From: Epiperipatus broadwayi
Lineage: Eukaryota > Onychophora > Udeonychophora > Euonychophora > Peripatidae
Reading direction: 5' to 3'
Length of the DNA: 64,000 bases
Assembly: GCA_028023455.1 (NCBI GenBank)
Contig: JAQFVV010006355.1
Coordinates: forward strand, 372,001-436,000
The notes below the pieces were generated by a model that had not been told where the DNA came from, did not search any database, and saw only the letters and a list, made by a program, of their open reading frames with translations. Below are positions 22,539-34,153 of the stretch, piece after piece. Each line of letters starts with the position of its first letter. Positions within the stretch are counted from its first letter, which is position 1. The position numbers and the translations under genes were made by a program.

Positions 22539-24010
22539 CTATCTAGAATCCATAAGAACCATGTTCCATTAAGAACTATTGTTAGTTCTAGAGATTCTCC
22601 CTGCCAAAATTTGACAAGATTTCCCCAAGTTTTAAGTCCTTTTGCATACAAGACCCTGTCCTTTGTCAGGGATTCTAGACACTTTGTAGAAATAATCAAG
22701 AATTTGAAAATTAAAAGAAATGACTTATTGGTAATCTTTGATGGGAAAAGTTTATTCATGAATGTACCATGTGAAGCATTGTCTATTGTAAGAAAAAGAT
22801 TAAATGATGATAATAGTTTACAAACCAGAACAGCTCTTCCTATTGATAGTATAATGGAACTATTAACATTCTGCATAAAAACAACCTACTTTCAATATAA
22901 CACAATTCTTCCAACAAAATCAAGGAATGGCTATGAGCTCACTATTTTCTCCCCTGATTAGTAATATTTACATGGAAGAACCTGAAACCTTAGCCAGAAA
23001 AACTACTCCATATCCACTTAAAGTTTGGCTTTGGTATGTGGATGATACCTTTGTTGTAGCTATATGGTGAAGCACTGCTACAAACTTTCTAGAAACACAT
23101 CAACAACATAACCTCTTCAATTAAATTCACAATAGAATCAAAACAAGAACAAAAATTGGCATTCTTAGATGTTCTTGTGACAGTCCCTCATGGCAAAATC
23201 AAAACTACAGTTTACTGAAAACCTACAACACACAGGAAAATACCTAGCCTATACATCCAATCACACCAGAAACACAAAACATGGAGTTATACTATCACTA
23301 TGGAACAGAGCAAAATAAATTTATTCAGAAACCAGTGATTTGGAAAAAGAAAAGATTTATATAGAACAAACTCTTATGAAAAATGTTTATACAGTTGTTA
23401 TTAAGAAAATGATTAAATAGATAACAAAAAAACCATGAAGAGAAAAGACAATTATTGGTGCTGTAGTGTGCCTATACATTCCAAAAATAACATAAATTAA
23501 GAAAAATATGTAATCAGTATAACATCAGAACAGCTTCCCAGAGCTATACCATGCTATGAGGAATTCTAACATCTACAAAGCCTAAACTTGAAATGCTGAA
23601 AAGAAAAAACTGCATCTATGAAATACCATGTGAATGTGGGAAAACATATTGGTGAGACTAGTCATTCTATTGAAAAGCACTTACACAAACCCAAATTGAT
23701 GATTAGAAGAAAGAAAACAGATGTACCTAAGGTATCAGACCACGTATGTGCCAATAAGTATATGTTCAATTGGGAAAATACAAAAATATTGGTTAGAAAA
23801 GAAAAAGTACAAAGAAAAAAATTTAAAGAAGCTACTCACATGACAATGGAAAAAACTCCCATAAGGCAATCTAGTGTGACTGTACATAATGTATGGAAAT
23901 CACTAATCAACTCTGCTTATAGGAAAAAAGTGGAGAAATCAGGAGGCATTATAAGGTGCTTTCCATTTGTTACTTTAATTTTTTTAAAAACTTTGGTGCT
24001 GCCAATATAA
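22532..24010 (+). pseudogene. Penelope-like element, 3' part: RT palm and GIY-YIG endonuclease
   Basis: It resumes in the conserved motif as YGLSRIHK, directly after the LTR element. RT motifs follow in order: PLRTIVSSRDSPCQN, RHFVEIIKNLKI, LLVIFDGKSLFMNVP (motif A, with Gly where families have Val), AMSSLFSPLISNIYME with a frame slip, then WYVDDTFVV (motif C, YVDD at about 23035-23046) and LAFLDVLVTVPHGK. The C-terminal endonuclease appears as HIGETSHSIEKHLH (about 23640-23690) and SDHVCANKYMFNWENTKIL. Several stops and shifts make it inactive. Domain order RT then GIY-YIG is that of canonical PLEs. The open frame 23618-24010 is the best preserved piece. Confidence 0.85.
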
Positions 24011-24339
24011 TAGTCTGATTTTAAAATAATTCACACATTGAGAGATATGATGTAATTAATATAACCATGAGAATAGTATATTTAGATCTGAAATTTAAAA
24101 TAAGCTAATCCTCAAGTAATATATTTATATTTTAAAAATTCTATACTAACTGCAACTAAATTAACATAGCAGAGAGAGGCTAATATATAAAATGGATCAC
24201 AAAAAGGAATATGGATGCATTATGTGAAGTTTGGGAACCAATCTAGTAGAAATTTTGTTTACTAAATTATTATTTAAACACATTAGTATAATATAATAGA
24301 ATGCATTAAGTTAAGTACAATTGGAGAATTTGAAGCTGA

Positions 24340-25400
24340 TAGCATGAAACAAGAGTATATAAGACAAGGTCACAAATTTTATTCTAAGAAGAAATTCCAG
24401 AAGTGGTATTCAAAAAACCAAGCATGGTAATAAAAAAAAGCAAAAAAAATGGAAAATTGTTTTAGAAAGAGATACTCATGAAAAGAAGAACTAACAATTA
24501 CTCTGGAGATGACTTACCAACTATTTAAGAGAATGACAGAAGATCAAAAGAAAAGAAAAGACAAATTTGAGAGTAAAATGAAAATAAAATCAAAAGAGAA
24601 TAAAGCATAAAATGGAATAAGTATTTAAGAGGATGAAACATTAAACTAAAAGTAATATGGAATTTTATCAAAAGAGACTGCAAGAGAAAATTGAAAGTAA
24701 AATGGAAGATACAAAGATAACATTATAAAAATTTAAAATGATTTACAAAAGAACTTAGAGAAGACACGGAGTTACAAAATGAAATACAGTTAAGGAAGAG
24801 CACTCAAAATTCAGATATCCATGAAACTAAACAGATGTGCAAGAAATGTTATCACACATGGCTAATAGAGAACTTTAAAAGTATAGAGTGGGCAAGATTT
24901 TATAGATGAAACTAAATGTTAAATGAATAATAAAAATAACAGTCAAAAGCCTAAACAGAATATTGAGAAAAGCTATAATAAATGGAAAGTTAGATAAAAT
25001 TCAGTAGGATACATTATTGAAACTAAATGTGAATGAGAACTCTGATATGAATGAGACAAATGATATTGCAGATTATTGCCAGAATGCACTGTTTAAGAAA
25101 CTTTATCAGATTTTTTAGAAAAAATATGCAGATGTAGAGTGTAATAAAATAAAATAAATATGCAAGACACAAAGCATATAGTGATGTTAATGATACATAA
25201 TGATAATGTGGATATTAAGATCATAGATAAAAATAACATATACATTTTTGTTATAGAGAATTATTTGGATCTAGGTATAATCAAAGAAAAGTTTGATAAA
25301 CAAAAGGTTAAAACTGATGTAAAAGATATGGTGAAGGTTGAATTAAAAGAATATACCATTAACACAGCTAATGGGGATTTATCTGGTGAATATTTGTAGA
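24340..25400 (+). pseudogene. Purine-rich, Lys/Glu-rich remnant, possibly gag-like coiled coil
   Basis: The + strand is strongly purine-rich and its broken frames give repeated basic/acidic heptad-like runs (MTEDQKKRKDKFESKMKI near 24532-24590; LQEKIESKMEDTK near 24678-24720). A 79-codon frame at 25160-25399 encodes a charged product without recognised family. The style resembles the coiled-coil N-termini of LTR-element gag proteins and the region 38500-39240. No catalytic motif was found, so the assignment is weak. Confidence 0.3.
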
Positions 25401-28400
25401 AATGTTGAATTTGAGATTTGTGGTATTTAATATTTTCATATTTTTAGTAATAATGACAGGTATGAATATGTTAAGCTAAAGTTTGAAATAAGGATTCTGT
25501 TGGTAATAGCATTATATATTATTCTACGTTGCATACTTTGTAATCTTATGCTGAAAATAATGATATCCATACTCTATTTTTATATTAGTTACCTATTTTA
25601 TACCTTACAAAAAAAGTCTGGCTTACAATGATTTGTTCATTATATATTATATAATCTGTATTGATATTATGTCAAAGTTGTGGATGGAATAAGTTTGACT
25701 CTTGTAAAATAAAGTGTAACTAATTATTTCCAGGCTAACTTATTTATGCACACACATGAATTTCAGACCGATATGTGTATTGCTGTTGTGACTTATTGAT
25801 GATAAGAATCCAAGTCATGTCCATTCAATCATATTGCAAATGTTGGGATTTATTTAAGTGTGTTTTTTCATGCATATCTATTTTTATCTCTTTATAGAAA
25901 AGTGAAGTAAATTTTTACACAGTAAGAATTATATTATTATTATTGATAGTAAAAATTAATATACTGTAGTATATACTATGTATTACATTATAAAATGCTT
26001 ATACACATGTTTCAAAACTCCATGCACAGAAAGTCATTGAGTTTAAATCCCTATCTAAGGACCTAATTCTTATTTAAATAAATATTAATTATTTAATAAA
26101 CTAGATAATGTTGTATATATTCATGTCCATGTGATATACTGAATAATAGTATGATAAAAAATTAAGAAGCCAAGAAGTAATATTACCATTGTATAGAGTA
26201 CGTTTATCTATGATGATAAAATTCATCTAAGTGTTAGATGTGGAATTGTTTTAAAGATAGTTCATCATAAAAATTACTTTTATAATCAAATTGGATATTT
26301 GGGATATTTTGTTTTGTAATTGTTAGGGGGCATTATAAGCACCCATTACATTTGCTATGTTTATTTTATACATAAAAAAAGTAAACTTATTTCGAGTTGT
26401 AGAGTTATAAAAATATGTTATTTGATCTACTTGTTGATAAATATTAATTTGTTTATTATTAAGATTATTATTTGCTTTAGTTTTGGCATTAGGAAAAATT
26501 TGAATATATTTAGATATGGATAGAGTCTACCAGCATTAAAAGAAATAAATTCATAAATGGGAGAAGGTGCTATAAGGTTGTACATGGTTTTAAGATATCC
26601 CCGTTATAATATTGTAATATTTTATAAATAGAATATGTAATAGCTTTTGAGTATAATATATTTAGGTCACATTAATTCCATAGCATTAATCTAGAAGTGT
26701 TACCTGGTGGAAATTTGTATATTGGCGGTTGCCTCATAGGCTGAACGTTACAATATATATATAAATTGTATAGAAAACGTTCACTTTGTTTCAATTTATT
26801 ACATGTATGTATATTATAAACATCATATAAAATGAAATAAAATGAATGTTTTATTATACAATTTTTATTTACTATCTCTGTTTTTTATACAGATGGTTGT
26901 CATTAACAACATTAACCAGAGAGGTGAATTTCTTTAATCAATTGATATTGTCATTTTAAATCTATTGAAATTTCTGATTATCAGACCCGAGTAATTTTCC
27001 TAATTTTAAACTTTGTAATTAAAATCTCAAATACAATAAATAAATAATTGCAGTGCTGGATATATATGTATCTTATAGAGAATAATCTTTTTAAAGTGAG
27101 TGTTTTTAATTAGTAGATGCTCATTCTCGTATTGCATGCACAAATGATCAAGTATTGCAGCTAGAGGGTAGATCAATATTTAAAAACAGTATCTTTAAAA
27201 TGACTATGCTTCGTAAGTTACACACACACATTCAGCAGTACAATAATTTATTTTTACATATATTGCGTTTGAAACTGTGATCGAAAAGTTTAAAAACGAT
27301 TTTGTTACTGTTTGTTGAATTCGTTAGATTTTAATAGTTATTTTCTAACTTCCTATTGGAAAATGAATGATTACGCTGCCCAGGAGATCATGTGACATTC
27401 TGCCCCAGAAGTCCCAGATTGTTCGGTGAACTTTTTCCTCATTTATTTTTTATTCTGTCATATTTTTAATTCACAATAGTCGATTTTAAAGTATTTGTTT
27501 TATAAATGTGCATTTTGTTATAATGTACAGTCTCAATTTAGCAGACGAACGGGTGAATCATACTATCGAAACAATCTTTAGAAGTATGATCTTTTTTGTT
27601 ATAGTGTATTAAAGAAAAAAAACAATCCTATCATTCTTTCATATTAGTTCTATCAATCAAGCTTCATAATATAGTAATGGTACATTTACTATTTTCATGA
27701 AAGAGTTTGAAATCAGGTTTATTTAGATCTGAAGATGTTTACATTTATTTATTTTGAAGGGAGTGATAATTGACCTAGAGCTAAATCTGTTAATCATCAA
27801 TATTAATCAGTAAATAAATATTTAGCTATGCGTAATTGGGGAGAGAGGCAGCAAGGATGGAAATCTGGTTAAACCTTTACCATCCCCCAATTGATAAGAC
27901 AATTTAGTAATGCTTTTGGTGTATTAATGAGTGAGTGGCTGTTGGAGAGGTATGTTTCACTATCTATTTCTATTGAATAAAATAAACTACTTTCCCGAAG
28001 AGCACTTTGCATATGTATTTAAATGCAATTAATGATGTATATAAAATGCACGTTTTTTGTTTTATCTAAAAAAGGTTTAATAATCAGGCCATTGAGATAT
28101 TCTAAATAAATCGATGATACAATTAATGATCATCCAATAATAGATTGGTATTGTTTTTTTTGTTATTTTTAGATAACTTAATATTTTATTTTTTTTTTAA
28201 CTTTATTCATCCAATAATAGTTTTGGTATTGTTTTTTTGTTATTTTTAGATAACTTAATATTTTTATATTTACATTTGCATAGTAAAATATTAGTTTTTT
28301 TACATCATTAAAATTTTGTTTATATAGTTCTGTGTGATTTAGTGCCGTGGTAAAATGATATATATGAGTTAAAGATCCTTGAAATGAAACTCAACTAGTT

Positions 28401-28941
28401 GAATGTAGTGCTCCAGCACGTGACTTTTCTAGCATTTCAACTATTAGACTATTTTTTAATAGCATTTGATGGCGTAAAAATTCATTAATGTTTATGATGC
28501 ATTTCTTAAGTATTAATATGAAGAAAGAAATGTTAATAGAGTGTCAAATAATGGTAAACTATATAACCGATGATGAAATGTTATTGCTTAATTGAAGGAC
28601 TCAAATTGCCCCAACATGCTTTATACATAATAAAATATAGGTTTGAAAATTTAATTCTAGTTTAAATCACATTTTTAAAGCAAAAACAAAAGATTTGTAG
28701 AAGAGGAGGTAAGAATCAATATCGAACACAATAAAAATTAATCTACACACACATATATATATATATATGGTAGCTGTGTTGTTGTTTTTTAAATTTTATA
28801 TCTATAAGTAAGTGTTGTCAATCTGTAATTTAATCTATACTAATATGATTTGATAACTTATTCTTATCAATGATCATTTATTATTAATATTACTTTTAAA
28901 ATGGCGAGATTTGAAATATTTCTTTAAATTATTTTATAATA
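25401..28941. other. AT-rich sequence upstream of the SLC5 exon; no recognised gene
   Basis: It includes a less AT-rich stretch at 27360-27440 and another at 27835-27890, possibly 5' leader or promoter of the SLC5 gene, though no specific element could be identified. A 67-codon frame at 26320-26523 has no motif. Confidence 0.5.
28131..28264. repeat. Short direct repeat, about 57 bp twice
   Basis: CATCCAATAATAG followed by TTGGTATTG, a T-run and TTAGATAACTTAATATTTT occurs at 28131-28186 and 28208-28264, separated by a T-rich spacer. Confidence 0.85.
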
Positions 28942-29295
28942 ATGTTAGGGAATAAGTATTTTCAATCGCAATTTCTTTGGAGTGATTATCTTATTTTAGC
29001 TTTAGTTCTTTGTATATCGGTAGTTATAGGAATATATTATGCAATTAAATCGCGCAAAAATCAAACAACCGCGGAGTATCTATTGGCCGGCAGAAATATG
29101 TCTCTGTTCCCTGTAAGTTTATCGCTTATTGCAAGTTTTTCTTCTGCTATTGGTATGCTAGGAAATCCTACGGAGTATTACTACTACAGTTTAAGATATG
29201 CATGGCAGTGTGTTGCCTTTCTATTGTCATTTGTCTCATGCGCCTATTTGTTTTTACCAGTGTTTTATACATTGGGAAAAACGAGTGTGTACGAG
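28942..29295 (+). CDS. First coding exon of an SLC5 sodium/solute symporter
   Basis: ATG at 28942 follows an in-frame TGA at 28912. The 118 codons run to GAG, then GTAATT, a splice donor. The product matches the N-terminus of the sodium:solute symporter family and looks closest to the SLC5A8/SLC5A12 monocarboxylate and SLC5A6 vitamin transporter branch. Residues 13-36 form TM1 (DYLILALVLCISVVIG). AEYLLAGRNMSLFPVSLSL (44-62) and IASFSSAIGMLGNPTEYY (63-80) carry the family's conserved Ala-Ser, Gly and Pro-x-Glu positions. TM3 covers about 86-108, and LPVFYTLGKTSVYE (105-118) is the loop after which the family continues into the Leu-Glu/Arg-Phe segment. The role would be Na+-coupled solute uptake at the plasma membrane. 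The substrate cannot be told from this exon, and later exons were not found. Confidence 0.88.
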
Positions 29296-30384
29296 GTAAT
29301 TGTTTTCATTATTAATAGTTTTTTTTTTATATAATATATTATTGCTATTGACACTATCAATATTTGATATTAATATTGATAAAAATATTATTTATTTTAC
29401 TAAAGCCGTTATATGTATTATATCATTTTTTTGTGTTTGTTAATAATAATTAATTACAAAAAACAACAGTCCATTTAACTGACTAAATTGTTTTTTTTTT
29501 ACTGAGCTTATAATTTAAATCAGGAACTTTTCACTATTGAATCTATTACTTTATTACTCGCCTATTTATTTGCCTTAAATGTTTACAGAAGGCTACAATA
29601 ATTTCTAATAACGTATCTATTTTTTATTCTAGGATCTTAATTCTAGCAAGAAACTTCAATATTTTTTCAATAGCTAGTAATCTCTTTTTTATGACTAGAT
29701 CTCTTTTCCTTCACTATTTTTCTATAAAGAGAATCCTGTGTTCTGAAATTGGCTCTTAAAGGTTGATTTGCTTTCATTCATATATATCGCATGGAGTTTG
29801 CACTATCTGTTTTGATTGGTGGTTGTTTAGTAACATTTAACTGATAATTTTTTTCTAGTTTAATACATGACAAAAAATTTCTTATAATTTTATATTTACA
29901 TCTTATATCAGTAAAATCTTTAATTTTATACATATAACTTTCACAAGGAGATATTTAGTTGATAGTAAAAAATTAGAAAATTTGCGATTATTCAAATTCT
30001 TACACACAACAAAATTGTCTAGTCTGAGTGTTTAGCTAGAAGTGGCCCCTTTTTGGGTTAATGTCAGCCAAATAATTGTTTTTGTTAATTATTAGATCAC
30101 TGTCTCAATTTATACTGTATGTTTCAATTAAGGATTGCTTCCTTACATTTTAACTGGGGTTATCTAATTCACAGACAATGTCATGTAAAATTAAATCCAA
30201 ATGTCAGTACTACAATGCTAATAATAAGTAAGCAACTACCCAAAGATAAGTAGAAACTGTATTTGCATGTTTTTGCTCATGAAAATCTTAGTTTAAGAAT
30301 GTATATACATATTACACTAGATAATGTTGCCATTTATTTATACAGGGAGATACACACTGAAGACATAAATATCATTATTTGTTA
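29296..30384 (+). other. Presumed intron of the SLC5 gene, first part
   Basis: It begins with the GTAATT donor. AT-rich; no following exon with the conserved SLC5 continuation was recognised here or further on, so the intron is long or the rest lies outside the window. Confidence 0.5.
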
Positions 30385-30600
30385 TTATATATTGGACTAT
30401 TTTTATCATTTAGAACTAATTATTAAATGTGTTTTAGAAAAATTCAAACTTTATTTCAGCTTTTCAAATACATTCAACTGTTAGTAATACCCCACACGTT
30501 AATGTATAACAACGTTTGGAGTGGTATTATTCCCCTCTCTTTTTCCCGTGTTGTTATATGATCAGTAATAGTGTCAGTACGGGAAAAATAAAATTTGATT
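30385..30600 (+). repeat. Dispersed repeat family R1, third copy
   Basis: It shares TTTTAGAAAAATTCAAACTT, CAACTGTTAGTAA and the TATTATTCCCCTCTC plus GATCAGTAAT blocks with 16060-16300 and 9430-9710. The spacing is conserved between copies, which supports a dispersed element. Confidence 0.5.
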
Positions 30601-31162
30601 TTTTTAAAAGACACTTGCACTCAATTATAGATGTAGAACATATAATAACCAGTAAAATGACTTTATCACAAACTTTCAGAAAACAATGATCATATTATAT
30701 ATCTGTTTCTCTAAAATTTATACAAAATGTTTCTTTTATGATTCCCGATTACGTTTCCTGATCATTATCAGTTTTGAAAATCCTTTTTTATGATTGGTTC
30801 TAAGGTTTCCTATATTGATAGCTTAGCTTATGTACTGACATAGTTAATATATCATCTTACCATAGAATTACTGGCGACGATTTATAAATCTATCCTCAAT
30901 TATAATTCTTTTCTGCTGGTTAAAATTTCCGATCATTGAGCGTGCATACTGGTAACAATGTTGAAAGAGACAGACTTAATGAAGAGCAAAATTCATAAAC
31001 ATTTTCTATAAATAAACTTTAATATATTATTTTATTTGTATTTATTAAATTATTATTATTGCATTGTAAAATATAAATTTGTTACTTTTTTTAAATACAA
31101 TTGTAATTTTGAATAATGTATATAATTTTAATAATCTCTTACAAATATCCCAGAAAATGAGT

Positions 31163-31234
31163 GGGGGGGGGGGCGAGAAACTTAAATAAAAGAAAATGAA
31201 TCAATCCTACCCCCCCCCCTTTTTTTTTTTTTTT
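31163..31234. repeat. Facing G-run and C-run with poly-T
   Basis: A run of about 11 G near 31163 and a run of about 9 C near 31211 followed by about 18 T lie 40 bp apart. The G and C runs could pair into a hairpin. This may be the decayed core of a fold-back element like that at 33868-34153. Confidence 0.5.
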
Positions 31235-32039
31235 ACAAAATCTAAATTAATAACACTGATGAACCAAAGGTCAATGATTCTAATATTTTTGTACATGTCA
31301 ATGTCAATATATAGAATTTCAAATATAGAAAATCAAATCACTCAATTGATGGTAAAAAGAGCTTATTGATAATACTTCAGTTTTTCAAAAGACATAACTC
31401 TATTGTCTGAGATAATTATTTCAGAAATAAACAGCTATTATATTAAATATAGACTAGAAAAAGTATTCTAATTATTAGAATCTTCAATAATAAATTATTA
31501 ATACAGGATTATCAATAATAGATAAGTCACTTTAATGTATTTAATAGAATTAAAAATAGCAGAGAACCCATGAGAATGGTTAGTTTATATTGAAATCAAT
31601 AAAATATATTGTTACATTTGTAAATTATTTTCATATAATAAAACTAAAATTTCAAGAATAACTAAAGATTAGAAAAATATTTTTAAAATGTTATCAGAAG
31701 ACAGAAATTCTGATGACAATATTTTATTATATGCACATTTATTTATAGAAACAAAAGCCAAGGTGATATACTCATGTAGATATAGTTTTAATAAAAGCAG
31801 AAGAATATGATTGATTATATGAGCAGGAAATTTTGAAATATGTTGTTGTAATATTAAATATTAAGCAACTATATCTTAATTTTTTTATAGAAAGCATCAA
31901 AATATAGTAAAATATATACTGAAAATTATATTTATGTATTACAATGTTTGATTGAATTTGATTTTGTTCTAGCAAATCATTTAAATAATTATCTGATTAT
32001 AAAAAAAAGAAGTGCACTAAATTTATCCATTACTCAAGA
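31235..32039. other. AT-rich sequence without recognised gene
   Basis: No motif, repeat or splice-flanked frame was seen. It may already belong to the decayed upstream half of the hAT element that becomes recognisable further on. Confidence 0.5.
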
Positions 32040-33119
32040 GATCAAATATGAAACAAAATAGTGGAAAATTGCTGTGAATCATAGTTCGATATTGATTATA
32101 CCACTTACAGAAAAAAGTTTAGAACACAATAATTATTAAATATTTTTAAGAAATGAATATTGACATTTAAAATTACAGAGTTCAGAGCCATTACAATATG
32201 GTAAATATGTACAGCAGATATAATGGATTTTTAGACATTATTGAAGCTCTTTTATAATTTTTTTTGTACAAGCTATTCATTAAACTCAGTTGACAGTGCA
32301 GCAGCAGAAAATTGAAAAATATTAAAAAATTATATGGCAAAGAAACATTTAACTTCAAAACCCTTGTCAAATTGAAAATGTTTTGAATGCGAGGCAGTAA
32401 AAACCTTAAAAGAGAATTAAGTTAACATTAAAGCAGCATTAAACAAATTATCCATAAATGAAACTGAAAATCTAATTATTCCAGTAGTATTATTTAATCA
32501 ACTGAATGATTTAGAATTTGATTTATTAATATATATTTGGAAAAAAAAAGAAAGTATGATGGTAGCAAATCATTGCCATTATTCGTATGTGTAATATCTT
32601 CAGTGGTGTCATAATAATAGCATAAGAAACTTTATTAAAAATGTGTTCAATTTCAAAGAATTCACTGCAAAATACAAAAAAATGGTAATAATGAGAACAA
32701 CATGTATTTAGAAGAATATATTTTAACTGTTTGTGATATAATATTTGTTTATATGTAGAAGAGGTGATATACTTAAAGATATATAAAAAAAATTATTTTT
32801 GCTTATCCAGAAGAAACATGTATGCATTGTAAGACTTGTGTTGAATGAATTTATATTAAAAATATAAAAGGAAATAGAACAATTTGATATAAAACAGAGA
32901 ATATAGTCACTGCTTCTGAAAAAAATAAATTTTATGGCAAACCAAATTACATCATCATATTTCATAATGTTGACATAATTTTAATACTGTTTTAACATAA
33001 TGCTGAACGACAGAGTTCATTTTCTGCTGAAACTGGTAAAAAATTATTTACACATAGAACTCACTCAGAACAAATTCTTAATGTATTTGCATTATGGTAT
33101 ATAAAAAAGAATATTTTTA
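32040..33119 (+). pseudogene. Decayed hAT-superfamily transposase
   Basis: Broken + strand frames are collinear with the ZMYM1/DUF4371-like hAT transposases. Near 32165-32240 the QSHYNMVNMYSRYNG stretch resembles the conserved Gln-Ser-x-Asp-Asn...Met-x-x-x-Tyr-x-Gly block. SYSLNSVDSAAAEN at about 32270-32312 corresponds to the family's His-Ser-Leu-Asn-Leu-Val motif. ECEAVKTLKEN and NIKAALNKLS follow near 32380-32450, then NQLNDLEFDLLIYIW near 32497-32540. AERQSSFSAETGKKLF at 33003-33050 and EQILNVFALWYIKK at about 33069-33110 match the C-terminal dimerisation region. Many frameshifts and stops; catalytic acidic residues cannot be assigned. It is an old insertion. Confidence 0.6.
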
Positions 33120-33576
33120 ATCAGAAAGTAATCAGCCCTTGACATGCACTATTCAATCATGTTACTAACTTACCAATGTTATAATGGATATGCAAAATAC
33201 TCTCAAACCCAAATGCAAGCTAGAGATTTTTAGAAGAAAAGAGCAGCCAACTTATCTTTGTACCTAAATGCAATTATATAAGCCAATCTAAAGTATGCCA
33301 GAATGAGAGCATGAAGATTTAACCTTTATAACTTTACATTCATTACATTATTAATTTATAGTTAGACCCAGTGAAAATTTCAAAATGTAGCTGATAAATA
33401 TTAGATGTTTGTCCTATTTAATTGTATTTAGGTACAAAGATAAGATGTTTTTTCTTGTCTTTCAAAAGTCTCTATCTTGCATTTGAATTTAAGTGTCCTG
33501 CATACTCACAATAATATCAGTGAGTTAATAATATGATTAAACAATGCATGTTGAAGGCTGATTACTTTCTGATTAA
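33117..33576. mobile_element. 460-bp inverted-repeat element adjoining the hAT remnant
   Basis: The left end TTAATCAGAAAGTAATCAGC is repeated inverted at 33556-33576. Inside, AACTTATCTTTGTACCTAAATG (33249-33270) pairs with the inverse at about 33425-33450, and the TTTGCATTT-type blocks near 33215 and 33478 also pair. The arms are diverged and the centre is unpaired. The left end overlaps the end of the hAT coding remnant, so it may have inserted there or be a derivative of that element. Confidence 0.65.
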
Positions 33577-33867
33577 GAATTACTAACAAAAACTGCAGTT
33601 GTAAATTATATTGTTATTTAAAAAGGATATTCTAAAAACTTTTTATGATTATTAAAATTACAAAACAAAAATTTCAAATTTTTGAACATAATTTAATATT
33701 GATTTTTTTAAATTTTCATTTAATATTATAATCTCAAACTAATTTCAAGAAGTGTTTTTAAGCTTCTAAGAAGTATCTGAAATTTTTGAATTAAATATTT
33801 TATAATAGATATAAAAACGTATTTTCATAATAAATGGTTTTAATATATGAATTTTTTTCTACAGTAC

Positions 33868-34153
33868 AGGCTTTTTATTTACTTTGGACTAAAACAGGCA
33901 AAATAATTGTTTATTCAACCACAATTGGGCTTTTTATATTTAACTTGAAATAAAAGTGTATATGGGTGGGGGATCAGAAATTAATTAAGACAATCCCTTT
34001 CAATAAAAAAATAGGCATTGACTTAATTAATTTCTGAACACCCCCCCCACACACACACACTTTTATTAAATGTTAAATATAAAAGTCCAATTGTGGGTTG
34101 AACAAACAATTAGATTGTGTGTTTTTAGCCCAAAGTAAATACATAAAATCCCT
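33868..34153. mobile_element. Fold-back element, family FB1 copy 1
   Basis: The arms pair along most of their length: CTTTTTATTTACTTTGGACT on the left with the inverse of GCCCAAAGTAAATACATAAA, then AACCACAATTGGG with CCAATTGTGGGTT, and AGAAATTAATTAAG with CTTAATTAATTTCTG near the centre. A short C-run and a (CA)n occur in the right arm. The same arrangement is found at 56653-56956, which establishes a dispersed family. No coding capacity. Confidence 0.8.

Noticed and set aside
26893-26923. Possible short exon after TTTTTTATACAG with an ATG
   Set aside because: Only about 10 codons, no recognisable product; acceptor-like words are common in AT-rich DNA.
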